From NCBI GenBank assembly GCA_964291305.2, contig OZ219783.1:186001-250000 (forward strand): a stretch of DNA of 64,000 nt, written 5' to 3'. The notes below the pieces were generated by a model, which was given only the letters and a program-made list of their open reading frames with translations, was not told the DNA's origin and searched no databases. How positions within the stretch are numbered: the stretch's first letter is position 1; each line of letters starts with the position of its first letter. This stretch comes from VXNF01 sp964291305 (lineage in GTDB: Bacteria; Actinomycetota; Acidimicrobiia; Acidimicrobiales; CATQHL01). Of this stretch, positions 25,638-34,618 are shown piece after piece. A program made the translations under genes and the position numbers.

Positions 25638-25666
25638 TTGCCGGCGGGGCCGGCGGACACTATTAT
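25638..25666 (+). promoter_or_regulatory. candidate sigma-70-type promoter of rpoBC
   Basis: TTGCCG (25638-25643) and TATTAT (25661-25666) are separated by exactly 17 bases, giving 4/6 and 5/6 matches to the consensus. It lies about 120 bases before the rpoB start, in the 204-base gap after rplL. This would allow rpoBC to be transcribed apart from rplJL. Confidence 0.65.
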
Positions 25667-25792
25667 TGTTTCCCCGTGTCGCCGTCCTCCGCGTAGGCAT
25701 CTCCGTTTTCCACTGCCGGGAATTCGGGTTCTGAACCTCGTGGCATCGTCGCGCGCCCCCAATTCGGTCATGTGCTTCCCCAGGAGTGAGAT

Positions 25793-28700
25793 GTGGCATC
25801 TCCAGTTGTTGCTCGCCAGCGCTACTCATTCGGCAATCTCGAGGAGGTTCTCGAACTTCCCGATCTGATTGCGATACAGCGTGATTCCTTCGACTGGTTC
25901 CTGAAAAAGGGCTTAGCGGAGGTATTCGCTGATATCAGTCCCATAAAGGACTACTCCGAAAATCTGCTTTTGGAGCTTGAGTTCGATCCGGAGGACGAGT
26001 TCCTCCTCATGGATCCCAAGTTCTCCGTGGAGGAGTGCAAAGAAAAGGACATGACTTACAGCGCGCCGGTTTTCGTGCGGGCGCGTTTCATGAACCGCCA
26101 CACCGGGGAGATCAAGGAGCAGGTGGTCTTCATGGGGGACTTCCCCAAGATGACCCCCAAAGGAACCTTCATCATCAACGGCACCGAGCGGGTGGTGGTA
26201 TCACAGTTGGTGCGATCCCCAGGGGTTATCTTCCAGCCCGGCGAGCGTTACCGGCTGCGGAATATGTCCAAGCACCAGCTCGTGACCGGCACCATCCATC
26301 CTTACCGCGGTGAGTGGATCGAGTTTGACGTTGAGCACCGGCCCGGCCGGGATGTCAGCGCTGGTGTGAGGGTGGCGCGCAAACGTCGTCTTAGCCTCTT
26401 TGTGTTCCTCACCGCGCTGGGATTCGGCGACGAGGAAAAATATCCGGGGTTCTTCAGCCGCTTCGTGAACTATTTCGACTTCCTGACGCCGCAATGGGAG
26501 AACGAGAAGAACCACGACATGTCGCGGGATGAGGCCCTAATCGAGATCTACAAGAGGGTGCGGCCCGGGGACCAGCCCAGCGCTGAGGCGGCCCGAGCCT
26601 ACTTCTCCGGTGCCTACTTCGATGATCGCCGCTACGACCTGTCGCGGGTGGGGCGCTACAAGTTGAACCGCAAGCTCGGCAAAGAGGTCGACCGCATAAG
26701 GGAGATCTTTGACATCGACTTTGAGGCGCCGGAGCCTGATCAGTCCACCGTGACTCCCGCAGAGTTGCTAGCCACAGCCACCTACCTGTTGCATCTGGTG
26801 CGTTACGAACAGGGCTATCGGCTAGATGACCAGGACCACTTCGCTAACCGCCGGATCCGCTCGGTCGGGGAGTTGATCCAGAACCAGGTGCGAATCGGCC
26901 TGTCGCGCATGGAGCGGGTGGTGCGCGAGCGCATGACGACCCAGGACATGGAGGCCATCACCCCCGAGACGCTCATCAACATTCGCCCGGTCGTGGCTGC
27001 TGTCAAGGAGTTCTTCGGGACTAGCCAACTCAGCCAGTTCATGGATCAGGTGAACCCGCTCTCGGGACTGACCCATCGGCGCCGGCTCTCGGCGCTGGGG
27101 CCTGGCGGCCTGTCGCGCGAGCGCGCTGGCTTTGAGGTACGCGACGTGCACTTCAGCCACTACGGCCGGATGTGCCCTATCGAGACACCCGAAGGCCCAA
27201 ACATCGGGCTCATCGGCGCGCTTTCTACCTATGGCCGGATAAACGAACACGGCTTCATCGAAACGCCGTACCGAGTCGTGCTCAACAGCCAGGTGACCAA
27301 CGAAGTGGAGTACCTCACCGCGGACGAAGAGGAGGAATACGTAGTAGCGCAGGCAAACGCGCCACTAAATCCCGACGGCACCTTCCGCAATCCGCGCGTC
27401 TTGGCACGACGCTCTCCCCAAGCCGCCTCGCTGGAAGATCTCAAGCTGCAGCTGGAAGAAGAGCACTTCTTTGGCGCCACTACCGAGATCGTGTTCTCCC
27501 CTCCGAGCGACATTGAGCGGATGGACGTTTCTCCCAAGCAAATCGTCTCGGTTGCTACGGCGCTGATCCCCTTCGTGGAGCACGACGACGCCAACCGGGC
27601 TCTCATGGGAGCCAACATGCAGCGCCAGGCGGTTCCCCTACAGCGGGCCGAAGCTCCCTACATCGGGACTGGAATGGAAGCCCGCGCCGCACGCGACGCG
27701 GCGGACGTGATCTTGGCCCTCGACGACGGCGAAGTGATCGATCTGGATGGTCGGGCCATCCATATGCACTACAAGAATCTTGGTTCCCGCAAGCATCCGC
27801 TGGCACGCTTCGCCCGCTCTAATCAGGACACCTGTATCCGCCAGCACGCCCTAGTGAGCGTCGGCGACCGGGTTACCAAGGGCGATCTCCTGGCCGATGG
27901 ACCATCTTCAGACCACGGCGAGTTGGCGCTCGGTAAGAACATCCTGGTGGCCTACATGTCCTGGGAGGGGTACAACTTCGAGGACGCCATCATCGTCAGC
28001 GAGCGCCTAGTGCGCGACGATGTGTTTACCTCCATCCACATCCACGAGCACGAGATCGACGCCCGCGAAACCAAGTTGGGTGTCGAGGAGATCACCCGGG
28101 ACATTCCCAACCTGTCTGATGAGGTGCTTGCTGACCTCGACGAGAACGGCTTGGTACGTGTGGGCGCCGAAGTGGGCCCCGGCGACATACTCGTAGGTAA
28201 GGTCACGCCCAAAGGCGAGACCGAACTCACTCCCGAGGAGCGACTGCTGCGAGCCATCTTTGGCGAGAAGGCGCGCGAGGTGCGCGACACATCGTTGAAG
28301 GTCCCCCACGGCGACGCCGGCAAGGTCATTGACGTGAAGGTATTCCGCCGTGACGAGGACCACGAGCTGCCGCCAGGCGTGAACGAGTTGGTGCGCGTCC
28401 ACGTGGCGCAGAAGCGGAAGATCAGCGTCGGCGACAAGCTGGCGGGTCGTCACGGCAACAAGGGCGTTATCGCCAAGATCCTGCCGATAGAGGACATGCC
28501 GTTCCTAGCCGACGGAACGCCGGTAGACATCATTCTTAACCCTCTTGGCGTGCCGTCGCGGATGAACGTGGGTCAAGTCCTGGAGGCGCATCTGGGCTAT
28601 GTGGCGCGCTGGGGTTGGCAGAACAACGGGGAGTCAGTGGGCGAAGAGCCGCTGCGGGGCACCGAGCAGAAAACCCGTCCCACCACGCCGCCGTCGGTGT

Positions 28701-29434
28701 TTATCGAAACTCCGGTCTTCGACGGGGCCCGCTGGGATGATGCGCCCACATTGGGCGTCACCGGTGATCAGCCTTCGATTCGCTCTCTGCTGGAGTACAT
28801 ACGGCCAGAATCGGCCGACGGCGAGCGCCTAGTGGGTCTAGATGGCAAGGCTGTGCTCTACAACGGTCGCACCGGCGAACCCTTTGACCAGCGGGTCACT
28901 GTGGGATACGCCTACATCCTGAAGCTGGCCCATCTGGTGGACGACAAGATTCACGCCCGCTCTACCGGGCCATACTCGATGATTACCCAGCAGCCTCTGG
29001 GTGGTAAGGCGCAGTTTGGCGGCCAGCGGTTCGGCGAGATGGAGGTCTGGGCGCTGGAGGCTTACGGTGCCGCCTACTGCTTGCAGGAGTTGTTGACCGT
29101 GAAGTCCGACGACGTGCTGGGCCGCGTGAAGGTCTACGAGGCCATCGTTAAGGGCGCCAACATGCCTGATCCGGGCATTCCCGAGAGCTTCAAGGTGCTC
29201 ATCAAGGAGATGCAGGCTCTCTGCATGGAGGTGGAGGTCTACTCCAGCGCCGGCGAGGAGATCGAAATCAAGGAAATCGACGAAGACATCTACTGGACCA
29301 CCGAGGAACTGGGTATCGACATCTCGCGCCCGGAACGGGGGTCTGACGAGGAGGATGCCCGTCGTGAGGCTGAACGCCGACAGCGGGAACTTGCCGGCGA
29401 CCGGCCTGCATACGCGGGTAGGAGGGAGATGTAG
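25793..29434 (+). CDS. rpoB: DNA-directed RNA polymerase subunit beta
   Basis: 1213 residues from GTG25793, with AGGAG at 25782-25786; an ATG two bases earlier is in another frame. The rifampicin region reads GTSQLSQFMDQVNPLSGLTHRRRLSALGPGGLSRERAG, with the wild-type Asp, His and Ser at the common resistance positions. Later landmarks are GRMCPIETPEGPNIGLI, MSWEGYNFEDAIIVSE, KLAGRHGNKGVI and the C-terminal QPLGGKAQFGGQRFGEMEVWALEAYGA. It is complete and followed after 2 bases by rpoC. Confidence 0.98.
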   Translation: MASPVVARQRYSFGNLEEVLELPDLIAIQRDSFDWFLKKGLAEVFADISPIKDYSENLLLELEFDPEDEFLLMDPKFSVEECKEKDMTYSAPVFVRARFMNRHTGEIKEQVVFMGDFPKMTPKGTFIINGTERVVVSQLVRSPGVIFQPGERYRLRNMSKHQLVTGTIHPYRGEWIEFDVEHRPGRDVSAGVRVARKRRLSLFVFLTALGFGDEEKYPGFFSRFVNYFDFLTPQWENEKNHDMSRDEALIEIYKRVRPGDQPSAEAARAYFSGAYFDDRRYDLSRVGRYKLNRKLGKEVDRIREIFDIDFEAPEPDQSTVTPAELLATATYLLHLVRYEQGYRLDDQDHFANRRIRSVGELIQNQVRIGLSRMERVVRERMTTQDMEAITPETLINIRPVVAAVKEFFGTSQLSQFMDQVNPLSGLTHRRRLSALGPGGLSRERAGFEVRDVHFSHYGRMCPIETPEGPNIGLIGALSTYGRINEHGFIETPYRVVLNSQVTNEVEYLTADEEEEYVVAQANAPLNPDGTFRNPRVLARRSPQAASLEDLKLQLEEEHFFGATTEIVFSPPSDIERMDVSPKQIVSVATALIPFVEHDDANRALMGANMQRQAVPLQRAEAPYIGTGMEARAARDAADVILALDDGEVIDLDGRAIHMHYKNLGSRKHPLARFARSNQDTCIRQHALVSVGDRVTKGDLLADGPSSDHGELALGKNILVAYMSWEGYNFEDAIIVSERLVRDDVFTSIHIHEHEIDARETKLGVEEITRDIPNLSDEVLADLDENGLVRVGAEVGPGDILVGKVTPKGETELTPEERLLRAIFGEKAREVRDTSLKVPHGDAGKVIDVKVFRRDEDHELPPGVNELVRVHVAQKRKISVGDKLAGRHGNKGVIAKILPIEDMPFLADGTPVDIILNPLGVPSRMNVGQVLEAHLGYVARWGWQNNGESVGEEPLRGTEQKTRPTTPPSVFIETPVFDGARWDDAPTLGVTGDQPSIRSLLEYIRPESADGERLVGLDGKAVLYNGRTGEPFDQRVTVGYAYILKLAHLVDDKIHARSTGPYSMITQQPLGGKAQFGGQRFGEMEVWALEAYGAAYCLQELLTVKSDDVLGRVKVYEAIVKGANMPDPGIPESFKVLIKEMQALCMEVEVYSSAGEEIEIKEIDEDIYWTTEELGIDISRPERGSDEEDARREAERRQRELAGDRPAYAGRREM

Positions 29435-29436
29435 CG

Positions 29437-32400
29437 ATGGAGCAGAATCGGCAAAACAACTCTAGCGCTCTGGATGTCAACGAGTTTGGGCGACTGCGGA
29501 TCGGTCTAGCCACGGCGGACTCAATCCGTACGTGGTCCAACGGCGAGGTCAAGAAGCCCGAGACCATCAACTACCGCACCCTCAAGCCCGAAAAAGACGG
29601 ACTCTTCTGCGAGAAGATCTTCGGCCCCCAAAAGGACTGGGAGTGCGGTTGCGGGAAGTACAAGCGGATCCGCTTCCGCGGCATTATCTGTGAGCGCTGC
29701 GGGGTAGAGGTGACCCGTACCAAGGTGCGGCGCGAGCGGATGGGCCACGTCGAGCTGGCGGCCCCAGTTGTACACATCTGGTATCTGCGCGGCACTCGCT
29801 CCTGGTTGGCGTACCTGCTGACAGGTACCGAGCCCCGCGAGGAGGTCAAAGCCAAGCAGCTTGAGAAGGTCGTCTACTTCGCTGCCCACCTAGTAGTGAG
29901 CGTGGATGACGAGCGGCGCCAGGCAGACCTGCCCGAACTCGAGCGGGACATGGAGGAGGAACTCCGGATTCTCAAGACCGAGTTCAAGGAGCGCGACGAT
30001 GAGATCGTCGAGACCCTAGAGCGAGAGATTGAACAGCTTGAAGAAAGCGGTGGCACCTCGACGGACATCCGCAACCTCCAATCAACCGCCGAGCGCGAGC
30101 GGGAAGAACTCAAAGAACTGCTGACCGAGGAACTTGAGAAAATCCAGAACGCCTTCGATGTCTTCAAGGACCTCCACCCGCGGCAGATCATCGAGGATGA
30201 GGAACTCTGGAATGAGTTGAGCTACCGCTATGACCTCTACTTCGAGGGGGGGATGGGCGCTGACGCCATCGCTCGGCTCATCGATGAGTCGGATTTTGAT
30301 GCCCAGGAGGAGGAGCTACGCCTAATGGTGTCTCCCCCCGAGGACACCAAGCCGCTGTCGGCGCAGCGCAAGCACAAGGCGATCCGTCGCCTGCGGATCG
30401 TGAGCGCCTTCAACACCCGCGATGAGCACGGTCGCCGCATCAACGATCCCCGGGCGATGATTTTGGACGTAGTCCCGGTGATCCCGCCGGATCTGCGTCC
30501 CATGGTGCAGCTAGACGGCGGCAGATTCGCCACCTCGGATCTAAACGACCTCTATCGGCGGGTTATCAACCGGAACAACCGTCTGAAGCGCCTTTTAGAC
30601 CTGGGCGCTCCAGAGATCATTGTCAACAACGAGCGGCGCATGCTGCAGGAAGCGGTGGACGCCCTTTTCGACAATGGACGCCGTGGCCGCCCGGTCACGG
30701 GCCCGGGCAATCGCCCGCTGAAGTCGCTTTCAGACATGCTGAAGGGGAAGCAGGGCCGCTTCCGGCAGAACCTCCTAGGAAAGCGCGTTGACTACTCGGG
30801 CCGATCGGTGATCGTTGTGGGTCCCACGCTCAAGTTCCACCAGTGCGGCCTGCCGCGTCTGATGGCGCTGGAGCTGTTCAAGCCCTTCGTCATGAAGAAC
30901 TTGGTGGAACAAGAACTAGCGCCCAACATCAAGTCTGCCAAGCGCATGGTGGAACGCCGTCGCCCGGCGGTATGGAGTGTTCTGGAGGAGGTCATCAAGG
31001 AGCACCCGGTGCTGCTGAACCGGGCGCCCACGTTGCACCGTCTGGGCATCCAGGCCTTTGAAGTGGTTCTGGTTGGGGGCAAGGCCGTCCAGATTCATCC
31101 GCTGGTTTGCGCCGCCTTCAACGCCGATTTCGACGGCGATCAGATGGCGGTGCACCTGCCGCTCTCAGCAGAAGCTCAGGCTGAAGCGCGCGTGCTGATG
31201 CTGTCGGCCAACAACGTCCTGTCGCCGGCCCACGGATCGCCATTGGTAACGCCCACCCAGGACATGATCATTGGCACCTACTACCTCACGCTGCTGAACC
31301 CCGAGGGCCAGGGCGCTGGCCGCATCTTCCGCAATGCCGATGAGGTCATGTTCGCCTATGAGGCTGGTCAGCTGGAGTTGCACGCGCCTATTGAGTACCG
31401 CCTCCCCGAACTACGGCGGGCTGAGGCAGATGACCCCTCTGACAACGGTCGAGCCAGCTACGAGCCCACCACGGTTGGGCGTGTCCTGCTGAACCAGCAG
31501 CTGCCGGAGAACTTTGGCTTCATCAACGAGGAGTTGAAACGGTCGGCGGTTGGCTATGTCGTGGAGCGCCTGGCCCGCAACTACCCCAAGGCGGAGGTGG
31601 CGCGCAGCCTCGACGGTCTGAAAGACTTGTGCTTCCGGTTCGCCACGCAGTCCGGGCTCACGATCTCCCTTGATGACATCAAGGTGCCGGCCGACAAGCC
31701 GCGTATCTTGGAGCGTCGCGAGCGTCAGGCGCAGTCCACCGAGAACCAGTTCCGCCGGGGGATCATCTCCGACGGCGAACGACGTCAAAAGGAGATAGAG
31801 ACCTGGCTTGAGGCCACCCAAGAGGTGCAGGACGAGATGGTTGACGCTCTCCGCAGCGAGGGACTCAACCCGCTCAACATGATGGTGGATTCCGGGGCGC
31901 GCGGGAACATGATGCAGCTCCGCCAGATCGCCGGCATGCGCGGCGTTGTAGCCAACCCCCGCGGCGACATGATCTCTCGACCAATCAAGTCAAACTTCCG
32001 TGAGGGGCTGTCTGTGCTGGAGTACTTCATCTCCACGCCGGGCGCCCGCAAGGGGCTGGTGGATACGGCGTTGCGTACTGCCGACTCCGGCTATCTGACG
32101 CGGCGTCTAGTTGACGTGGCCCAAGAGCTAATCATCAATGACGAGGATCCATTTGAGAGCAATGAGCCTGTTCCTGGCATCTACATAGATCTGCAATCCG
32201 ATGACCGCCCGCTGGAGGTGCGGCTGTTGGGCCGAGTTCTGGCTGACGATGTCCTGCTGGAGGACGGCACGAAGGTGCCCGCCGGCGAGATGGTGACGCG
32301 CCAGCTCATGGAGCAGCTGGTGGCCGATACGACCCTTGAGCGAGTGCGGGTCTTGTCGCCACTTACCGACAACTCGCTGCAGGGGATTTCTGCCAAATCC

Positions 32401-33420
32401 TACGGTATGTCTCTGGCCACTGGGGCTCTCATAGAGACCGGTGAAGCTGTCGGCGTGATTGCTGCCCAGTCCATCGGCGAACCCGGCACTCAGCTGACCA
32501 TGCGGACCTTCCACACCGGCGGGGCCATGGAGTTGGGCCGCTCGGTTAGCGACATCGCCCGCGGCCTGCCTCGTGTGGTGGAGCTTTTCGAGGCTCGGAC
32601 GCCCAAGGGCAAGGCCACCCTGGCGCGCAGTTCGGGTGTTCTGCGAGTGGACGAACCTGATGGGCAGCAGCAGAAGCTGCGAGTTATAGCTAGCGATGGC
32701 ACTGAGGAGAAGCACATAGCGGTGATAGGGGTGCGCCTGGAGTTTGCCGACGGCGCTGAGGTTGAGGCCGGCGAGGTGCTAGTTGAAGGCAACATCGACC
32801 CGAAGGAGCTGCTGGAGATCAAGGGTCTGCGTGCGGTGCAGCAGTACCTCGTGGACGAAGTGCAGGCGGTCTACCGCGAGCAGGGCGTCTCGATTCACGA
32901 CAAGCACATCGAGCTGATCGTGCGCCAGATGACCCGGCGGGTGCTGGTGCAGGAGTCGGGCGACTCGGATTTCCTGCCCGGCGAGCGGGTGGATGCCCGC
33001 CGTTACCGCGACGCCAACCGGCACCTAATCACCGAGGAGAAGCGTCCGGCGCAGGGACGACCCGAGTTGATGGGCATAACCAAGGCCTCTCTGGCAACCG
33101 ATTCGTGGCTCTCGGCGGCCTCGTTCCAGACCACCACTCAGGTACTAACCGAGTCTGCCATCGAGTCGGCCAGCGACGATCTGAGCGGGCTGAAAGAGAA
33201 CATCATGATCGGCAAGCTGATCCCGGCTGGTACCGGCATCGCCAAATACCGCAACGTTCGGCCGCATGCGCCCGACTACGTTCCAATGGAGGTCTATGCC
33301 GAGGACTATGACGAGTTTGTTGAGGGTTACGCGGATGTCTTCGGGGTGTTGCCCGAGACGCCAGAGGTGCCGCCGCTGGCTGAGGCACCAGAACTCAGCG
33401 CCGAGAGCGCCGGGTTGTGA
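29437..33420 (+). CDS. rpoC: DNA-directed RNA polymerase subunit beta'
   Basis: 1327 residues. The N-terminal zinc site is CGCGKYKRIRFRGIICERCGVEV, the active-site Mg motif is NADFDGDQMAVHLPLS near residue 560, and the trigger-loop/bridge region includes DSGARGNMMQLRQIAGMRG and QSIGEPGTQLTMRTFHTGG. The short spacer between rpoB and rpoC (2 bases) shows one mRNA. A Glu-rich helical insert near residues 160-260 is of the usual actinobacterial type. Confidence 0.98.
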   Translation: MEQNRQNNSSALDVNEFGRLRIGLATADSIRTWSNGEVKKPETINYRTLKPEKDGLFCEKIFGPQKDWECGCGKYKRIRFRGIICERCGVEVTRTKVRRERMGHVELAAPVVHIWYLRGTRSWLAYLLTGTEPREEVKAKQLEKVVYFAAHLVVSVDDERRQADLPELERDMEEELRILKTEFKERDDEIVETLEREIEQLEESGGTSTDIRNLQSTAEREREELKELLTEELEKIQNAFDVFKDLHPRQIIEDEELWNELSYRYDLYFEGGMGADAIARLIDESDFDAQEEELRLMVSPPEDTKPLSAQRKHKAIRRLRIVSAFNTRDEHGRRINDPRAMILDVVPVIPPDLRPMVQLDGGRFATSDLNDLYRRVINRNNRLKRLLDLGAPEIIVNNERRMLQEAVDALFDNGRRGRPVTGPGNRPLKSLSDMLKGKQGRFRQNLLGKRVDYSGRSVIVVGPTLKFHQCGLPRLMALELFKPFVMKNLVEQELAPNIKSAKRMVERRRPAVWSVLEEVIKEHPVLLNRAPTLHRLGIQAFEVVLVGGKAVQIHPLVCAAFNADFDGDQMAVHLPLSAEAQAEARVLMLSANNVLSPAHGSPLVTPTQDMIIGTYYLTLLNPEGQGAGRIFRNADEVMFAYEAGQLELHAPIEYRLPELRRAEADDPSDNGRASYEPTTVGRVLLNQQLPENFGFINEELKRSAVGYVVERLARNYPKAEVARSLDGLKDLCFRFATQSGLTISLDDIKVPADKPRILERRERQAQSTENQFRRGIISDGERRQKEIETWLEATQEVQDEMVDALRSEGLNPLNMMVDSGARGNMMQLRQIAGMRGVVANPRGDMISRPIKSNFREGLSVLEYFISTPGARKGLVDTALRTADSGYLTRRLVDVAQELIINDEDPFESNEPVPGIYIDLQSDDRPLEVRLLGRVLADDVLLEDGTKVPAGEMVTRQLMEQLVADTTLERVRVLSPLTDNSLQGISAKSYGMSLATGALIETGEAVGVIAAQSIGEPGTQLTMRTFHTGGAMELGRSVSDIARGLPRVVELFEARTPKGKATLARSSGVLRVDEPDGQQQKLRVIASDGTEEKHIAVIGVRLEFADGAEVEAGEVLVEGNIDPKELLEIKGLRAVQQYLVDEVQAVYREQGVSIHDKHIELIVRQMTRRVLVQESGDSDFLPGERVDARRYRDANRHLITEEKRPAQGRPELMGITKASLATDSWLSAASFQTTTQVLTESAIESASDDLSGLKENIMIGKLIPAGTGIAKYRNVRPHAPDYVPMEVYAEDYDEFVEGYADVFGVLPETPEVPPLAEAPELSAESAGL

Positions 33421-33625
33421 TGCTCGCCGCCCGCTCGTAGTCTGAACTGTCGGCTCCGATCTGTTTGTAGGGTCCGCCGCTTCAAAATTTCGCTGCTGAC
33501 GGCGCGTGACGGAGTCCGGGCGACCGCGAGGCCGGCTCGCCCACCGATCTGGCTTGCGTCCGGTGCCGCCGGTAACCGATACCCGATTTTGCCCCAACCG
33601 ACTGCTCAGGAGAGCCCAAGCCACC

Positions 33626-33994
33626 GTGCCCACGATCCAACAACTCGTCCGTAAGGGGCGCCGGTCCAAGTCCCGCAAAGACAGCACACCGGCGCTGAAA
33701 GGCGCGCCCCAGCGACGAGGGGTCTGCACAAGGGTCTATACCACTACCCCAAAGAAGCCCAATTCGGCGCTGCGAAAAGTGGCACGGGTGCGCCTCACGA
33801 GTGGGATTGAGGTAACGGCCTACATCCCCGGCGAGGGGCACAACTTACAGGAGCACTCTATCGTGCTGGTAAGGGGCGGCCGGGTTAAGGACATCCCCGG
33901 CGTGCGTTACAAGGTGATTCGCGGGGCCCTGGATTCCAGCGGCGTGGATGAGCGCCGGCAGGCTCGTAGCCGCTACGGCGCCAAGCGAGACTGA
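33626..33994 (+). CDS. rpsL: 30S ribosomal protein S12
   Basis: 122 residues from GTG33626 (MPTIQQLVRKGRR); AGGAGAG lies at 33608-33614. A longer frame from 33506 adds 40 residues unlike S12. The streptomycin-relevant lysines are present in TTTPKKPNSALRKVARVRL (Lys43 region) and GGRVKDIPGVRYKVIRGALD (Lys88 region), a sensitive-type sequence. It opens the str operon. The 205-base gap after rpoC shows no clear promoter or terminator to the eye. Confidence 0.96.
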   Translation: MPTIQQLVRKGRRSKSRKDSTPALKGAPQRRGVCTRVYTTTPKKPNSALRKVARVRLTSGIEVTAYIPGEGHNLQEHSIVLVRGGRVKDIPGVRYKVIRGALDSSGVDERRQARSRYGAKRD

Positions 33995-33998
33995 ACCG

Positions 33999-34469
33999 AT
34001 GCCCCGCCGAGGCCCCCCCCCGCGCCGCGAGCTTCCGACCGACCCGGTCTATGACTCGGTTCTGGTAACACAGTTCGTCAATAAGGTGCTTCAGCGCGGC
34101 AAGCGTTCACTGGCCGAGCGCATTGTCTATGATGCCCTAGAGACAGTTCGTGAGCGCACCGGCGCAGAACCCTCGACGATTCTCAAGCGCGCCGTTGACA
34201 ACGTGAAGCCCCAGTTAGAGGTGCGCAGCCGCCGAGTTGGTGGTGCCACCTACCAGGTTCCTGTAGATGTGCGGCCGCGTCGTCAGACCACGCTGGCAAT
34301 CCGCTGGATTGTCGGCTACGCCCGCGACCGCCGCGAGCGCACCATGGCGGCCCGCCTTGCCGGCGAGTTGCTCGACGCTTCTAACAACTCCGGGGCGTCC
34401 ATCAAGCGCAAAGAGGACCTCCACAAGATGGCGGAGTCCAACAAGGCTTTCGCTCACTATCGTTGGTAG
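33999..34469 (+). CDS. rpsG: 30S ribosomal protein S7
   Basis: 156 residues starting at ATG33999, 4 bases after rpsL. Conserved parts are MPRRGPPPRRELPTDPVYDS, VNKVLQRGKRSLAERIVYDAL, PQLEVRSRRVGGATYQVPVDVRPRRQTTLAIRW and the C-terminal KAFAHYRW. S7 nucleates assembly of the 30S head and contacts the exit-site tRNA. There is no Shine-Dalgarno in the short gap, so translation is probably coupled to rpsL. Confidence 0.96.
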   Translation: MPRRGPPPRRELPTDPVYDSVLVTQFVNKVLQRGKRSLAERIVYDALETVRERTGAEPSTILKRAVDNVKPQLEVRSRRVGGATYQVPVDVRPRRQTTLAIRWIVGYARDRRERTMAARLAGELLDASNNSGASIKRKEDLHKMAESNKAFAHYRW

Positions 34470-34549
34470 TGGGAGCAAGATTTGTCATGGTTGCGTAACT
34501 ATGAGTACAGCTGACTGTCACCGCGCCTGAATAATTTGCGATTGGTTGG

Positions 34550-34562
34550 GTGACAGCGTCAC
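34550..34562. repeat. short inverted repeat upstream of fusA
   Basis: GTGAC-AGC-GTCAC is a perfect 5+5 dyad, 57 bases before the fusA start in the 149-base rpsG-fusA gap. A related TGTCACC occurs at about 34516. It could be an operator or the loop of a small hairpin; no known regulator site was recognised. Confidence 0.35.
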
Positions 34563-34618
34563 CGCCAGTCCACCGGGGCCCGAACAGGCTCCGAATCTTC
34601 GCAGCGGAGAGCACAATT

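Noticed and set aside
27952..28437. 161-codon minus-strand frame inside rpoB
   Set aside because: Shadow of the highly conserved rpoB sequence.
25793..33994. Rifampicin or streptomycin resistance changes in rpoB and rpsL
   Set aside because: The usual resistance positions carry sensitive-type residues (Asp, His, Ser in RpoB; both Lys in S12).
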